A DNA stretch of 32,684 bases. Origin: Kiritimatiellales bacterium (GTDB lineage: Bacteria; Verrucomicrobiota; Kiritimatiellia; Kiritimatiellales; Pontiellaceae). The translations under genes were made by a program, and so were the position numbers. The notes under the pieces were generated by a model that ran no database searches, was not told the origin of the DNA, and saw nothing but the letters and a program-made list of their open reading frames with translations. Positions 19,801 to 27,900 of this stretch are shown in pieces. The first letter of the stretch is position 1; each line of letters starts with the position of its first letter. The stretch spans positions 1 through 32,684 of the forward strand of contig DAOVNC010000002.1 in assembly GCA_030630445.1 (NCBI GenBank). Direction: 5' to 3'.

Positions 19801-20072
19801 GCTTCGCCGGAGCCGCCGATGGGAATGACATCTCCTCTGCCGGACTTACCCTTGAAGGCACATATATTTTGAATGCCGCTCAACAGGGATTGACCGCAGC
19901 CGCCGGCAACAACAGCAAATCATACGCCGTCACGGTTGGCACTTTGGATATCTCCGGCCTCGCAGGCACTGAACTTTGGATTCGAATCACTGACGCGACG
20001 GATGGAAGTGATGATTCTGGAAGTGGCGGCGATTTAATGATCGATAATCTCCGTCTGGGGGCGACACCCTGA
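16818..20072 (+). CDS. GH110 alpha-1,3-galactosidase with C-terminal NGGFG domain
   Basis: 1084 residues. Signal peptide MKNIFLLTLLTATSLSAQ, then a GH110 beta-helix catalytic domain (~20-575). Landmarks are INVADHGAFPDDGG, LTFDFKRPTMSEI, VRALHGFGILGQFSENITIE, DVTHFSGCKGL with D309, and AAHDDAMNVHGTHLEI with D332 and D333. The D-23/24-DD spacing matches the catalytic Asp trio known for Bacteroides GH110. Family enzymes are inverting exo-galactosidases that cleave terminal alpha-1,3-galactose. Residues ~580-760 form a jelly-roll-like domain (DNGDFELPG ... ELWIRIEAAN), ~766-890 a PVC-type DSDLDNDE linker domain, and ~899-1084 a third copy of the NGGFG domain (VTNGEFGTVN to GGDLMIDNL). No PEP-CTERM. 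The start lacks a Shine-Dalgarno and sits just after a terminator. Confidence 0.93.
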   Translation: MKNIFLLTLLTATSLSAQTVINVADHGAFPDDGGAYSADHSARAGDDTQPCKDAIAAAKAVGGPVTLLIPPGTYDFYPNNATSRICFTSNSTESSSDGTKTIAIDIVDVDDLTISGMGATMMMRGKMTMLVAEQCDNLTLQGLTFDFKRPTMSEITCVEVGGNYWIGAVHQDSDYAIVGSTIKWIGEGWTLYHNMTQHYDPESETTWRGGDPLSILTSIQDQGNRRLRFNGTASLGNAVVGRTYQFRNTTRNAVAMWFNHCTDVLMQDVTVRALHGFGILGQFSENITIERLKVEPDPESGRTNASAADVTHFSGCKGLVRIVDSVLSAAHDDAMNVHGTHLEIKEMPAANQARVRFGQHQSWGFQAYFPGDNIEFIDERTLLPHGSAMVTAVTMLADPKEQLLSFDQNIPGTVANGDVIEDVSWTPSVELINCDIKQIPTRGILLTTRRPILIQGNRFFRTQMHAILIEDDANGWFESGRVLDLAVRGNVFYECGEQVIKVDPVNSIHAGSVHENLRFEDNEFVMKGTGAFRLASCGNVTIRNNHFRMRNGSSTPVESMTSQSSVDGISFSGNISEPANNPAIEPDNGDFELPGVGSTATQAGVTNWLVSPGGATKGSTLTESDSAASYTASDTAFIPMGGVLVQRVGYYDPDQGSSLNWSLRQTTQVSPSVGSGAVRVALFQGDARFPEANEVDPEAEGLEQIGAETLSTSLGSLRLSRVVRGNIPLDGVGAGAELWIRIEAANQNATLDDVQINTADAPYQPGFTQWIADENIPAGSHSPDSDLDNDEVALLFEYAVGGRDPLFPEPESVVGLGDLPNGVGFFYLPSIRDDVEIRPGYRTNLVSGGWSLLEESTPGFTITPGSPVSIVPDLAVYNQVFWRAEATLIDPPPEPIDPLQVTNGEFGTVNVNATYVSGGGWFESSSTAWVEGSWPGSTASDTPMVLLMDNLGDGSYVYQSLGTVGTNTNLTIIADFIEKFDGNTNDARFDIYSGSFAGAADGNDISSAGLTLEGTYILNAAQQGLTAAAGNNSKSYAVTVGTLDISGLAGTELWIRITDATDGSDDSGSGGDLMIDNLRLGATP

Positions 20073-20316
20073 TAAATAAGGAAGCTCTCGGAGAGCATGA
20101 ATATCCACGATTATCAGTTTCGCCGGCGCCAATATTACAATCCAAGACTTTCCCTCGGAGAAATGATCGGATTGGCTGGAAGTATTTCCCCTCCTTTCCG
20201 TTTTTCTTTATTTTGACACACAAATGTGAAGGAATTTCATTCGTCGTCAAATAGATTGAAAACCGAGGGAAAACCATTCAATCTGCCTGAACTTCATGGA
20301 TTGGTAGAAATAGCCA

Positions 20317-20991
20317 ATGACGAAAAGGGAAACAACAGAACTTACACGATCCAACGGTCTTCCTCAAACGGAGCAGAGCTCTGTCATGGAGGAGTTGCCG
20401 GGAAGTGGAGATCGGGCCGTTTCCCTGGCTAGCAGTCTTGCCGTCGGCGGTGCCAGCAACGAAACCGTCGTATTTACTGAGTATTACCTGGAAACCCGCC
20501 CTTCTCTCCGAGCCTATCTCACCTCGTTTATTCACGACCATGCCGCGGTTGAAGACTGCCTTCAGGAAACGTGTTTGGTGCTTTGGAAGAAAAAAGAAGC
20601 CCATTGGACACTAGAGGATTTTCGCAAGGTGGCCTTTACGTGTGCTCGCTTCAAGGCACTGAGTTGGTTGAAAAAGAATAAGCCCGCCTCACACCTTTCG
20701 TTCTCTCCGGAGATTGCGCAAAAACTGGCACTCAAAGCGGCGGAGACGGTTGGGGCCGATGGAGACACGCAGTCCGAGCGTATGGAGGCTTTGCTGAAGT
20801 GTCTTGAAGCGCTTCCCGGGGAGCAGCGGCACCTTATCGAGGTGCGCTATGACCCTGCGGAATCAGAAGACCTTGTCCAGATGGCAAAAAAAAAGAACCG
20901 GACGCTTTCGGCCTTGTATAAACAACTCGAACGCACCCGCACTGCTCTTAGGAACTGTGTTAAAATGCAACTAACCCGGTGTAAGGCATGA
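20317..20991 (+). CDS. ECF sigma-70 factor, Planctomycete/Verrucomicrobium type
   Basis: 224 residues. Region 2 is FTEYYLETRPSLRAYLTSF followed by AAVEDCLQETCLVLWKKKE. Region 4 is LEALPGEQRHLIEVRY and the helix-turn-helix LVQMAKKKNRTLSALYKQLE. The pattern fits the Rhodopirellula/Verrucomicrobium ECF family. About 45 residues precede region 2; the ATG at 20386 (MEELPGSGD) is a reasonable alternative start because neither site has a strong ribosome binding site. The gene overlaps the anti-sigma gene by four bases (ATGA), a standard sign of coupled translation. A perfect TTGACA lies at 20213 but no good -10 follows. It may direct the TGTCC-N18-CGTCT promoters; this is untested. Confidence 0.9.
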   Translation: MTKRETTELTRSNGLPQTEQSSVMEELPGSGDRAVSLASSLAVGGASNETVVFTEYYLETRPSLRAYLTSFIHDHAAVEDCLQETCLVLWKKKEAHWTLEDFRKVAFTCARFKALSWLKKNKPASHLSFSPEIAQKLALKAAETVGADGDTQSERMEALLKCLEALPGEQRHLIEVRYDPAESEDLVQMAKKKNRTLSALYKQLERTRTALRNCVKMQLTRCKA

Positions 20992-22097
20992 AACAGGAAA
21001 TTACCAAAAAACCCGAACTGCCACCCGATGAAGAACTCGCCATGCTGGTGGATGGCTTTCTTGATGGAAACTTGAGCGAAGCCCAGCGCGATGCATTGGA
21101 AAAGCGCCTCTTGTCGGACGAAAGGGACCAGGCGTATTATGCTGACAGAGTCCGGTTTCACGCTGAACTACAGGAAGTGATGCAACCCATTCGGGTTGAG
21201 GTGCTGCAGAAACGGCATCTGGTATTCGAGCGGAAACAAGGCTTGCCCCGTTTTATGGCCCGTATGAGCCAGGTAGTCCGAATAGGGAATCCGGTCTCTG
21301 GAAGCTTTCTTGAACTCCCGCCCGATCTCATTGAGCTGTCGACCTTGCGCCGCAGGTTGTGGATCATCGGCGGCGCATTGCTACTTCTGGTGCTTGGGCT
21401 TGTTGCTCTGGCCGTTTGGCAGGCGAAGCGGGCTGCGATTGTTGATCCTGTTATATTGGCACTGAAAAACGAGGGATTTGAACAGGTCGACTTGATTGAT
21501 GACGAGGATGCCCTCAGCTATACGATCTTGAATTGGCAGGACTTCTTTCTTTCCCGGGATGTTAGCACGTGTGATCTTGCCCGTTTTTCCCAGGGACGTT
21601 ATACCGCCCATTCTGGAAACAATGTGGCACAGATCCGACCTTTGGGCTACCTGACCCAGATCCTTCTCTACAGTGATGGGTCGCCATTGCTTGCCCAAAA
21701 GGGTCTGCACATACGCGTCAGGGGCTGGGCATTGATTGAAGGAGATAATAAGCGCGAAGTGCCGCTTCGTATTGACCTTCGGGTCGTCCAAGAGGTTAAA
21801 CCCGAGATGAGGCAATACGAGCCGAGCCATGCAGAGGCCAGGCTTGGCGGGAAGGGGTGGCAGGAGTTTTGCGTTGACCTTCCATTGCCGACTGATTCGT
21901 TGGTGATGATTCCCAGCGATGTAGAACCGGGGGATACCAACCGCGCCCTGCTGGATGTCTCGGGCAAGGTGCTCAATCTATCGATTCATAATCGTCAAAC
22001 ACTCCCCCCGGTGATCTACTTGGATGATTTATCGATTGAAATAGTTTCTGAGGAGTCCGCTGAAAAACACTCTGAACCAGAATCGCCTACAGAATAG
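20988..22097 (+). CDS. Membrane-spanning anti-sigma regulator with periplasmic beta-sandwich-like sensor
   Basis: 369 residues, translationally coupled to the ECF gene. Residues ~1-85 resemble the cytosolic anti-sigma part of FecR-like PVC proteins: EELAMLVDGFLDGNLSEAQ, then LEKRLLSDERDQAYYADRV. This is the typical short helical segment without a zinc motif. One membrane helix spans ~123-144 (LWIIGGALLLLVLGLVALAVW region). The periplasmic part (~150-369) has no FecR domain. It opens with LKNEGFEQVDL and ends with GWQEFCVDLPLPTD and VIYLDDLSIEIV, the layout of lectin-like jelly-roll domains and similar in outline to domains in the secreted proteins upstream. I infer that it senses a ligand and releases the sigma factor. 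Its 3' end overlaps the convergent lipoprotein gene by 69 bp. Confidence 0.8.
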   Translation: MKQEITKKPELPPDEELAMLVDGFLDGNLSEAQRDALEKRLLSDERDQAYYADRVRFHAELQEVMQPIRVEVLQKRHLVFERKQGLPRFMARMSQVVRIGNPVSGSFLELPPDLIELSTLRRRLWIIGGALLLLVLGLVALAVWQAKRAAIVDPVILALKNEGFEQVDLIDDEDALSYTILNWQDFFLSRDVSTCDLARFSQGRYTAHSGNNVAQIRPLGYLTQILLYSDGSPLLAQKGLHIRVRGWALIEGDNKREVPLRIDLRVVQEVKPEMRQYEPSHAEARLGGKGWQEFCVDLPLPTDSLVMIPSDVEPGDTNRALLDVSGKVLNLSIHNRQTLPPVIYLDDLSIEIVSEESAEKHSEPESPTE

Positions 22098-22703
22098 GGT
22101 TCTTCGGGTGTGCAGAAGCTCAGCTGAGTCGAGTATATGTCCCGTGTTATCGGAGTTGCGGGCGTGGTGGGACGGGGAACCTGTGCGATCCGATTCCAGC
22201 GATTTCATTGCCGAATCGAATAGGGGTGCATACTTTTGTTTTACGGACTCGGCACAGGTGCAAGTGATGACAATGGTGCGGTCGACGTCCTGAATAACAT
22301 AGTGGAACAATGCAAGGGGCAATGTGTCCTTGTTTTCGCGGCGGGCAGCGATCCTGAATCCGGGCAGTCCGGATTTTGTTGCGAAGGGGCTTTGCCGAGC
22401 GACTTCATAGGTTCGGTGGTTTTTTCGGTTCGTTTCGACAATCTTTTCAACGACGCTGCCAGCTTGGCCGGGGGATTGCACGAAATCGACAAAGATGTTT
22501 GGCCGTGCGCCGAAATCTGGATCGGTCGAGGCAATGATGAAGTCGACCCCCGCCAGCTTGGTTCTGGACCAGTTGTCTGGGGTGACGAACGAGAACCCGC
22601 CTGCCGGTTGTAGGAGTCGGCCGGCCGGTACCGGTTTCCTTCCTCCGCATCCCGCCGCAACCATCAGAAGCAGAGCCAAGGCGGCAGAAATTATATTTCT
22701 CAT
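22029..22703 (-). CDS. PsbP/DcrB-like lipoprotein
   Basis: 224 residues from ATG 22701-22703, with GGAG upstream; longer starts lack a signal sequence at the N-terminus. MRNIISAALALLLMVAAGCGG is a lipoprotein signal with Cys19 as the probable lipidation site. The -3 position is Ala rather than the usual Leu. The core GGFSFVTPDNWSRTKLAG, ATKSGLPGFRIAARRENKD and YAPLFDSAMKSLE matches the Mog1/PsbP-like fold of DcrB and similar small lipoproteins. About 60 residues after SAMKSLESD look unrelated to the fold and run into the antiparallel anti-sigma gene, so the original stop may have been lost. Function is unknown; phage-sensitivity DcrB is only a fold relative. Confidence 0.65.
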   Translation of the reverse strand: MRNIISAALALLLMVAAGCGGRKPVPAGRLLQPAGGFSFVTPDNWSRTKLAGVDFIIASTDPDFGARPNIFVDFVQSPGQAGSVVEKIVETNRKNHRTYEVARQSPFATKSGLPGFRIAARRENKDTLPLALFHYVIQDVDRTIVITCTCAESVKQKYAPLFDSAMKSLESDRTGSPSHHARNSDNTGHILDSAELLHTRRTLFCRRFWFRVFFSGLLRNYFNR

Positions 22704-22757
22704 TTCTTCATCTCCATCTTTCTTGCCGAAGGTATGCACCGTGCGCCCTTCCCTAAA

Positions 22758-22776
22758 ACCCGCAACGGATTTGCGA
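22758..22776. repeat. Short dispersed repeat, copy 2
   Basis: Identical to 14008-14026 for 19 bases, with more scattered matches on both sides. Like copy 1 it lies directly beyond the stop that closes a broken gene, here the MATE relic. Confidence 0.6.
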
Positions 22777-22842
22777 ACTGCGAGGCTTCTAGAGCTTTTG
22801 CCGAAATGCCGAGTGTTCTTCAATCCCTTTCCGGTATGGAAT

Positions 22843-22953
22843 GACGAACCAAGTGTCGGTGAGGTTGAACACGATGATGGCGAACATGCCGCCGATGCCC
22901 GGCAACGTCAGCCGTGCGAGGTGGGTTGCCACGTTGCCTTCAGGAGTCTGCTT
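22843..22953 (-). pseudogene. N-terminal relic of a MATE-family transporter
   Basis: Reading minus from 22953, about 37 codons give KQTPEGNVATHLARL, then LPGIGGMFAIIVFNLTDT and WFV. This is the start of a MATE efflux protein: the first cytosolic segment and membrane helix 1 with the conserved NLTDTxFV. After FV the frame runs through 17 unrelated residues to a TAG at 22789-22791. No in-frame ATG is seen at the beginning. The rest of the ~450-residue transporter is missing. It lies next to an RND relic in the same orientation, which suggests that a deletion collapsed an older transporter cluster. Confidence 0.72.
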
Positions 22954-22973
22954 ATGATTTGCACTGTGTATTT

Positions 22974-23072
22974 CTATTCATCCGCACCCACCTTGATATG
23001 GCGCTTGAGGAGGGCGGCGAAGGAGTCGGCCAAACTGTACATGAGCGGGACGAGGATGGTGGTAATGGGAAC
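22974..23072 (-). pseudogene. C-terminal relic of an RND efflux permease
   Basis: Thirty-two codons ending at a TAG (22974-22976) read VPITTILVPLMYSLADSF, then AALLKRHIKVGADE. The TxLVPxMYSLAD pattern is the end of the last membrane helix of AcrB/CusA-type permeases. An in-frame TAG at 23073-23075 closes the frame upstream, so nothing else of the gene remains. The short length limits confidence, but the order (RND end, then MATE start, same strand) makes sense as a decayed operon. Confidence 0.6.
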
Positions 23073-23100
23073 CTAAGCAAAAAAGGGAGGGGGAGGATCT

Positions 23101-23138
23101 AAATTATACGATTGACTAAAATTATACGCCTGTATAAA
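23101..23138 (+). promoter_or_regulatory. Promoter/operator region of the TetR efflux operon
   Basis: AAATTATACG occurs at 23101-23110 and again at 23119-23128. A dyad TATAC-GCCT-GTATA spans 23124-23137. TTGACT (23112-23117) and TATAAA (23133-23138) are -35/-10 candidates, though 15 bases apart. The dyad overlaps the -10, as expected for autoregulation by the TetR protein encoded from 23168. Confidence 0.5.
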
Positions 23139-23167
23139 AAGTGGAATCAAGTTAGAGGAGAGTTAGT

Positions 23168-23836
23168 ATGACTGAATATAAAAAAAGCCGCAAAACACGA
23201 GAGTTGTTGATCGATACGGTCGGCGAGCTGGCGGCGGATGTTGGGTTTGCGAATGTATCGATGCGGGCGGTGGCGGAGCGATCGGGCGAAAATCTGGGCA
23301 GTATCCATTATCATTTTGGCAGCAAGGATGCGCTCTTTGAGGAGGTGGTCAAAAGCGCCATTGCCGATTTCAAGGAGCAGCCTTCGTGGAGCGCTGCGGC
23401 TGGGTTGGAGGTGGCGGATGCCACTCCGGAAAAGCTTTCGCAGGTGATTCGGGAGATTGTTCATCAACAAATTTGCATGTTGTTCAATCCGGAAAAACCG
23501 CGATGGCATGCGCCGGTTATTTATCAACTTCTCCAGTATGAAGGTCCGCTATGCGAGTTGTTTGCGCGAGAGGTGTTGAACCCTGAAATTGCCGCAATGC
23601 GACGGTTGTTCAAGATCGTCAATCCCGAGATGGATGGTGACGAAATTCTGCTGCATACCCTGATCCTGAATATGCCGATTTTTTCGCACGCTAATTACAT
23701 GACGACGATCCTGAAGTTGTTGAATACTTCGCAATATTCGGATGAATATTTGCAGCGGTTGGAGGATTTGCTGGTTCGCCAGACGCAGTTGCTGCTGGGG
23801 CTGCCGGTAGATGAAGAATTAAAAGGAACGATTTGA
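23168..23836 (+). CDS. TetR/AcrR-family regulator (CerR-like)
   Basis: 222 residues; GAGGAGAG upstream of the ATG is a strong ribosome site. The N-terminal helix-turn-helix reads TRELLIDTVGELAADVGF, then VSMRAVAERSGENLGSIHYHF and GSKDALFEEVV. The SIHYHFGSKDAL recognition region and the C-terminal half (MLFNPEKPRWHAP, YEGPLCELFAREVLNPE) match the CerR/DUF1956-type subgroup that often precedes MFP-RND genes. It probably represses its own operon through the TATAC/GTATA dyad at 23124-23137 and is released by a pump substrate. The stop overlaps the MFP start by one base. Confidence 0.93.
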   Translation: MTEYKKSRKTRELLIDTVGELAADVGFANVSMRAVAERSGENLGSIHYHFGSKDALFEEVVKSAIADFKEQPSWSAAAGLEVADATPEKLSQVIREIVHQQICMLFNPEKPRWHAPVIYQLLQYEGPLCELFAREVLNPEIAAMRRLFKIVNPEMDGDEILLHTLILNMPIFSHANYMTTILKLLNTSQYSDEYLQRLEDLLVRQTQLLLGLPVDEELKGTI

Positions 23837-24987
23837 TGAACAAGAAAAGGATAACGGCCATTGGAGGCGCCGGGCTGGCTGTTGTGTTGGTGGCGACAGG
23901 AGCCGTGGTTGGAGGAATGAAGAGGGCAAAGGCGACGCGCGATGCCGAGGCGAGGTTTGCCCTGCAACGGTCGGCGCGTCCGGTTGCGCTGGAACGGGTG
24001 ACGGCGGTTCGTCTGGAACAAAAGCGGGGATATCCGGGCATTGTGCGGGCTTCCGAGGAATCTGCGTTGTCGTTTCGGGTGGGCGGCCCGCTGACGAAGG
24101 TGGACGTTGTGCCGGGTCGGCCCGTGCCCCAAGGAACCTTGCTGATGCAGATTGATCCGCGCGATTTCGAGGACCGGATCCGTGCGCTGGAGGCGCAGTT
24201 GGCGGGGGTGCAGGCTGTACAGAAAAATGCAAAGCAGGAGTATGACCGTGCCGCTGGGTTGTTCGATGAAAAGGTGATTTCCCAGACTGATTATGATCGG
24301 GCCAGCAGTGCTTTCGACTCGGCGGATGCGGCGGTTGAGACGCTGGATTCCCAGTTGCAGATTGCACGGCACAGCCTGAAAGACACCTCGTTGTTCGCAC
24401 CCTATTCCGGCACGGTTTCCGAGCAGTTGGTTGAAAATCACGAAATGGTTAAATCGGGGGAGGTCGTGCTTGAATTTCATAATATCCAATGGCTGGAAGT
24501 GGCGGTGAGCGTGCCGGAAAACGAAATTGTTCGCCGGAATATGACTGGCGACAAAGCGGTGTGGGTTGGGTTTCCCGCCCTGCCCGGTAAAAAGATTGAA
24601 GCCAAGTTGAAGGAGTGGAGCTCTGCGGCCGATCCGATTACGCGCACGTATGCGGTGACGTTTGCCTTTGAGGCACCGGCGGACGTTAAGGTGCTGCCCG
24701 GAATGTCGGCCAAGGTGACTTGGACGGAAGAGCCACCTGCGGAAGCGCAGTTGACGGTTCCGGTTTCGGCGTTGAGTTCCGATGCGGAGGGACATTCCGA
24801 CCTTTGGATCTATGAGGATGGCCATGCCGTGCGGCGGCGGGTTCGGACGGGTGCGCTGGCGGGGGCTTCCCGGGTGGTGGTGCTGGAGGGGCTGGCCGAA
24901 GGCGAGCAGGTGGTGGTGGCCGGGAACCGGCTGATCACAGAGGGGCAGGCGCTTCACTCCTCGCTTGAGCAAAAGGCCGACCGATGA
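23836..24987 (+). CDS. RND efflux membrane fusion protein (HlyD/AcrA family)
   Basis: 383 residues from ATG 23836 (a TTG one codon earlier is ignored). One N-terminal membrane or signal helix, ITAIGGAGLAVVLVATGAVV. A biotinyl-lipoyl half-motif ALSFRVGGPLTKVDVVPGRPV is followed by a coiled-coil hairpin (~95-185, QLAGVQAVQKNAKQEYDRAA to DSQLQIARHSL), the second lipoyl half SLFAPYSGTVSEQLVENHEMV, and beta-barrel and membrane-proximal domains. It is the periplasmic adaptor linking the following RND pump to TolC. It overlaps both neighbours (TGATG with tetR, ATGA with the pump). The substrate cannot be told from the sequence. Confidence 0.95.
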   Translation: MNKKRITAIGGAGLAVVLVATGAVVGGMKRAKATRDAEARFALQRSARPVALERVTAVRLEQKRGYPGIVRASEESALSFRVGGPLTKVDVVPGRPVPQGTLLMQIDPRDFEDRIRALEAQLAGVQAVQKNAKQEYDRAAGLFDEKVISQTDYDRASSAFDSADAAVETLDSQLQIARHSLKDTSLFAPYSGTVSEQLVENHEMVKSGEVVLEFHNIQWLEVAVSVPENEIVRRNMTGDKAVWVGFPALPGKKIEAKLKEWSSAADPITRTYAVTFAFEAPADVKVLPGMSAKVTWTEEPPAEAQLTVPVSALSSDAEGHSDLWIYEDGHAVRRRVRTGALAGASRVVVLEGLAEGEQVVVAGNRLITEGQALHSSLEQKADR

Positions 24988-27900
24988 ATCCTGCAAATTT
25001 TGCGCTCAAGAATCGTACGGTGATGGTGGTGATGACCATCCTGCTTATAGGGGCCGGCTTCCTATCCTACCAGAAATTGGGCCGCCTAGAATATCCGGAC
25101 TTTACCATCAAGACCGCGCTGGTGGTCACGCCGTATCCCGGTGCCATCCCGACGGAGGTGGAGGAGGAAGTGACCGACCCGATCGAGGAGGCCATTCAAT
25201 CGATGGGGCAGCTGAAGGAGGTCTATTCGATTTCGCAGGAGGGGCTTTCCTTTGTGTTTGTGGAAATTCAGGATCGTTTTAAATCCAAAGAGATTCCGCA
25301 AATCTGGGACGAATTGCGCCGGAAGGTGAACGATGTTCAAGGGCAACTTCCGCCCGGGGCCGGCCCGACGATCGTGAATGATGATTTTGGCGATGTGTAC
25401 GGGGTCTTTTTTGCGCTCACGGATGGGGGGCATTCCTATGCCGAACTCAAAGCGTACGCCGACGAACTCAAGACGGGGCTGCTGGCGTGCGACGATGTGG
25501 CCAAGGTTGGTTTCTGGGGGGTGCAGCAGGAGATGATTTATGTCGAGTTTGAACGCGCCCGTCTAACTGAGCTGGGGCTTTCGCCCGAAATGATTGCCGG
25601 AACCCTCCAGACCCAAAACGCGGTTGCGCCCAGTGGAAAGGTAGAGGTGGATGGCAACTACCTGCGGATTACCCCGACCGGCAGTTTGTCGAGCGAAGAG
25701 GCGATTTCAAATTTAATGGTGGGTCGTGCGGGTGGCTTGGTACGGCTGGGCGATGTGGCGACGGTCAGCCGAGGCTATTTGGAACCGCCGCGCAATAGGA
25801 TGATCTTTAACGGCCAGCCTTCCTTGGGGATTGGCATCTCCACGGTGGCGGGCGGAAACGTGATTACCATGGGGAAGTCCGTTCGTGAAAAACTGGAGGA
25901 ACTCGATTCCGACCGACCGTCCGGGATGGAGTTGCATTCCATTTACTACCAGAGCGAAATGGTCACCGAGTCGGTGAACGGTTTTATCCTCAACCTGTTG
26001 ATGGCGGTGTTGATTGTTGTGGTTTTGCTGATGTTCTTTATGGGATGGCAGAGCGGGTTGCTGATCGGCGTGGTGCTGTTGCTGACCATTTGCGGAACCT
26101 TTGTCGGCATGCAGCTGCTGGATATTGATTTGCAGAAGGTCTCGCTGGGTGCGCTAATTCTGGCGCTCGGCATGCTGGTGGACAACGCTATTGTGGTGGC
26201 GGACGGAATCCTGGTTCGGGTGGAGCGCGGCGAGAGCCGCGAAGAGGCCGCCGCCGAAGTGGTTCGCGATACACAGTGGCCTTTGTTCGGTGCCACGCTG
26301 GTGGCCATTCTGGCCTTTTCCGCCATCGGGTTTGCTCCCGGCAAGGTTGGCGAATTTTGTATTTCCCTTTTTTCCGTAATGGCGCTTTCGCTTTCGATCA
26401 GCTGGGTGCTGGCCGTTACGGTGACGCCGTTGTTTTGCGTCTGGTTCCTCAAGATACCGGATGTCCATGGTGCCGACCCGTATGACAAGCCGATGTTTTG
26501 GAACTACCGCAGAATACTGCACATGGCAACGCACCATCGAATCATCACTATCGCGGTCACGGTGCTTCTGCTGCTTTCCGCGTTGTTCGGTTTCCGGTTC
26601 GTTCCGCAGTCGTTTTTCCCCGGCTCCACGAACCCGTATTTCTATATCGATTATTGGCGACCCAGCGGGACGCACATCGGCCAGACGGCGGCCGATCTGG
26701 AGAAGATAGATGCCTATGTACGGACGCTGGAGGGCGTGGAGAATATCAGCGGCTTTATCGGCGAGGGCGCCTTGCGGTTCGTGCTGACCTATAACTATGA
26801 AATCTCCAATTCCAGCTATGGACAGCTTCTAGTGGAGGTCGATGACTACCGCCGGATTCCCGAATACATGGATCAGGTCAATGCCTACCTAAAGGAAAAC
26901 TATCCCGATGCCGAACCCTATTGCAGCAGGATGCCGACCGGCCCTTCGATGGCATTCTTGGTGGAGGCCCGCTTTACCGGTCCCGACAAGACGGTGCTAA
27001 AGCAGTTGGGCGACCGGGCGCTTGCGGTGATGCGCGCCGAACCCAATGCAAAGGATGTTCGTCTCGACTGGCGCCAGCAAGTTCAGGTGCTTCGACCCGG
27101 ATTCTCGGAATCCCAGGCGCGGCGCAGCGGGGTCAGCCGGGCCGATCTTGCCCAGTCGCTTCAACTGAATTTCAACGGCGTTGCGGCGGGGCTATATCGC
27201 GAAGGCACGGAACTGATTTCCATCATGTTCCGTCCGCCGGAGGCCGAGCGGGCGACCGTCGATAATTTTGACGATGTCCAGGTTTGGAGTTCGCTTAATA
27301 AACGTTTCATCCCGATTCGCCAGGTGGTTTCCGGACTGGAGAGCGAGTGGGAGTGGCCTCTGGTTCCGAGGCGCGATCGGCTTAATTCCATCACGGCGCG
27401 TTGCAATCCCATTGTGGGGCTGGCCGATCCGCTACGCCTCAAAATCAAGAAACAGATCGAGGCGATCGGGCTGCCGCCGGGATACCGTTTTAAATGGGTC
27501 GGCGAATTCAAGGAGTCGGAGGAAGCGAAGGCACCCTTGAAAACTACATTTCCGATCTGTTTCCTCGGTATGTTTATCATCGTTGTGTGGTTGTTTAATT
27601 CGGTTCGCCGACCGCTGATCATCATCATGACCGTGCCGCTGTCCATTATCGGCGTAACGATGGCGCTTCTCTTGACCGGGCTCTCTTTCGGGTTTATGGC
27701 GATCCTTGGTTATCTCGGCCTCTCGGGCATGCTGATCAAGAACGCCATTGTGCTGATCGATCAGATCGAGATGGAACTCTCGCAGGGCAAGGCACCCTAC
27801 AAGGCCATTCTCGACTCGTCGGTCAGCCGCATGCGCCCCGTACTGATGGCGGCGGGAACCACGATTCTCGGAATGGCGCCGCTCTTGCGCGATCCGCTCT

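Noticed and set aside
20082-20096. GCTCTC/GAGAGC hairpin after GH110 as a terminator
   Set aside because: No T run follows and the loop is too small; at most a minor structure at the 3' end of the message.
20213-20241. TTGACA upstream of the ECF sigma gene as a housekeeping promoter
   Set aside because: A perfect -35 box, but the sequence 16-18 bases further has no acceptable -10, and the ECF box TGTCC-N18-CGTCT is absent too.
23695-24996. A 433-codon open frame on minus, opposite the first MFP gene
   Set aside because: It covers an adaptor gene with full domain structure; the His/Arg/Pro-rich translation is typical of a shadow.
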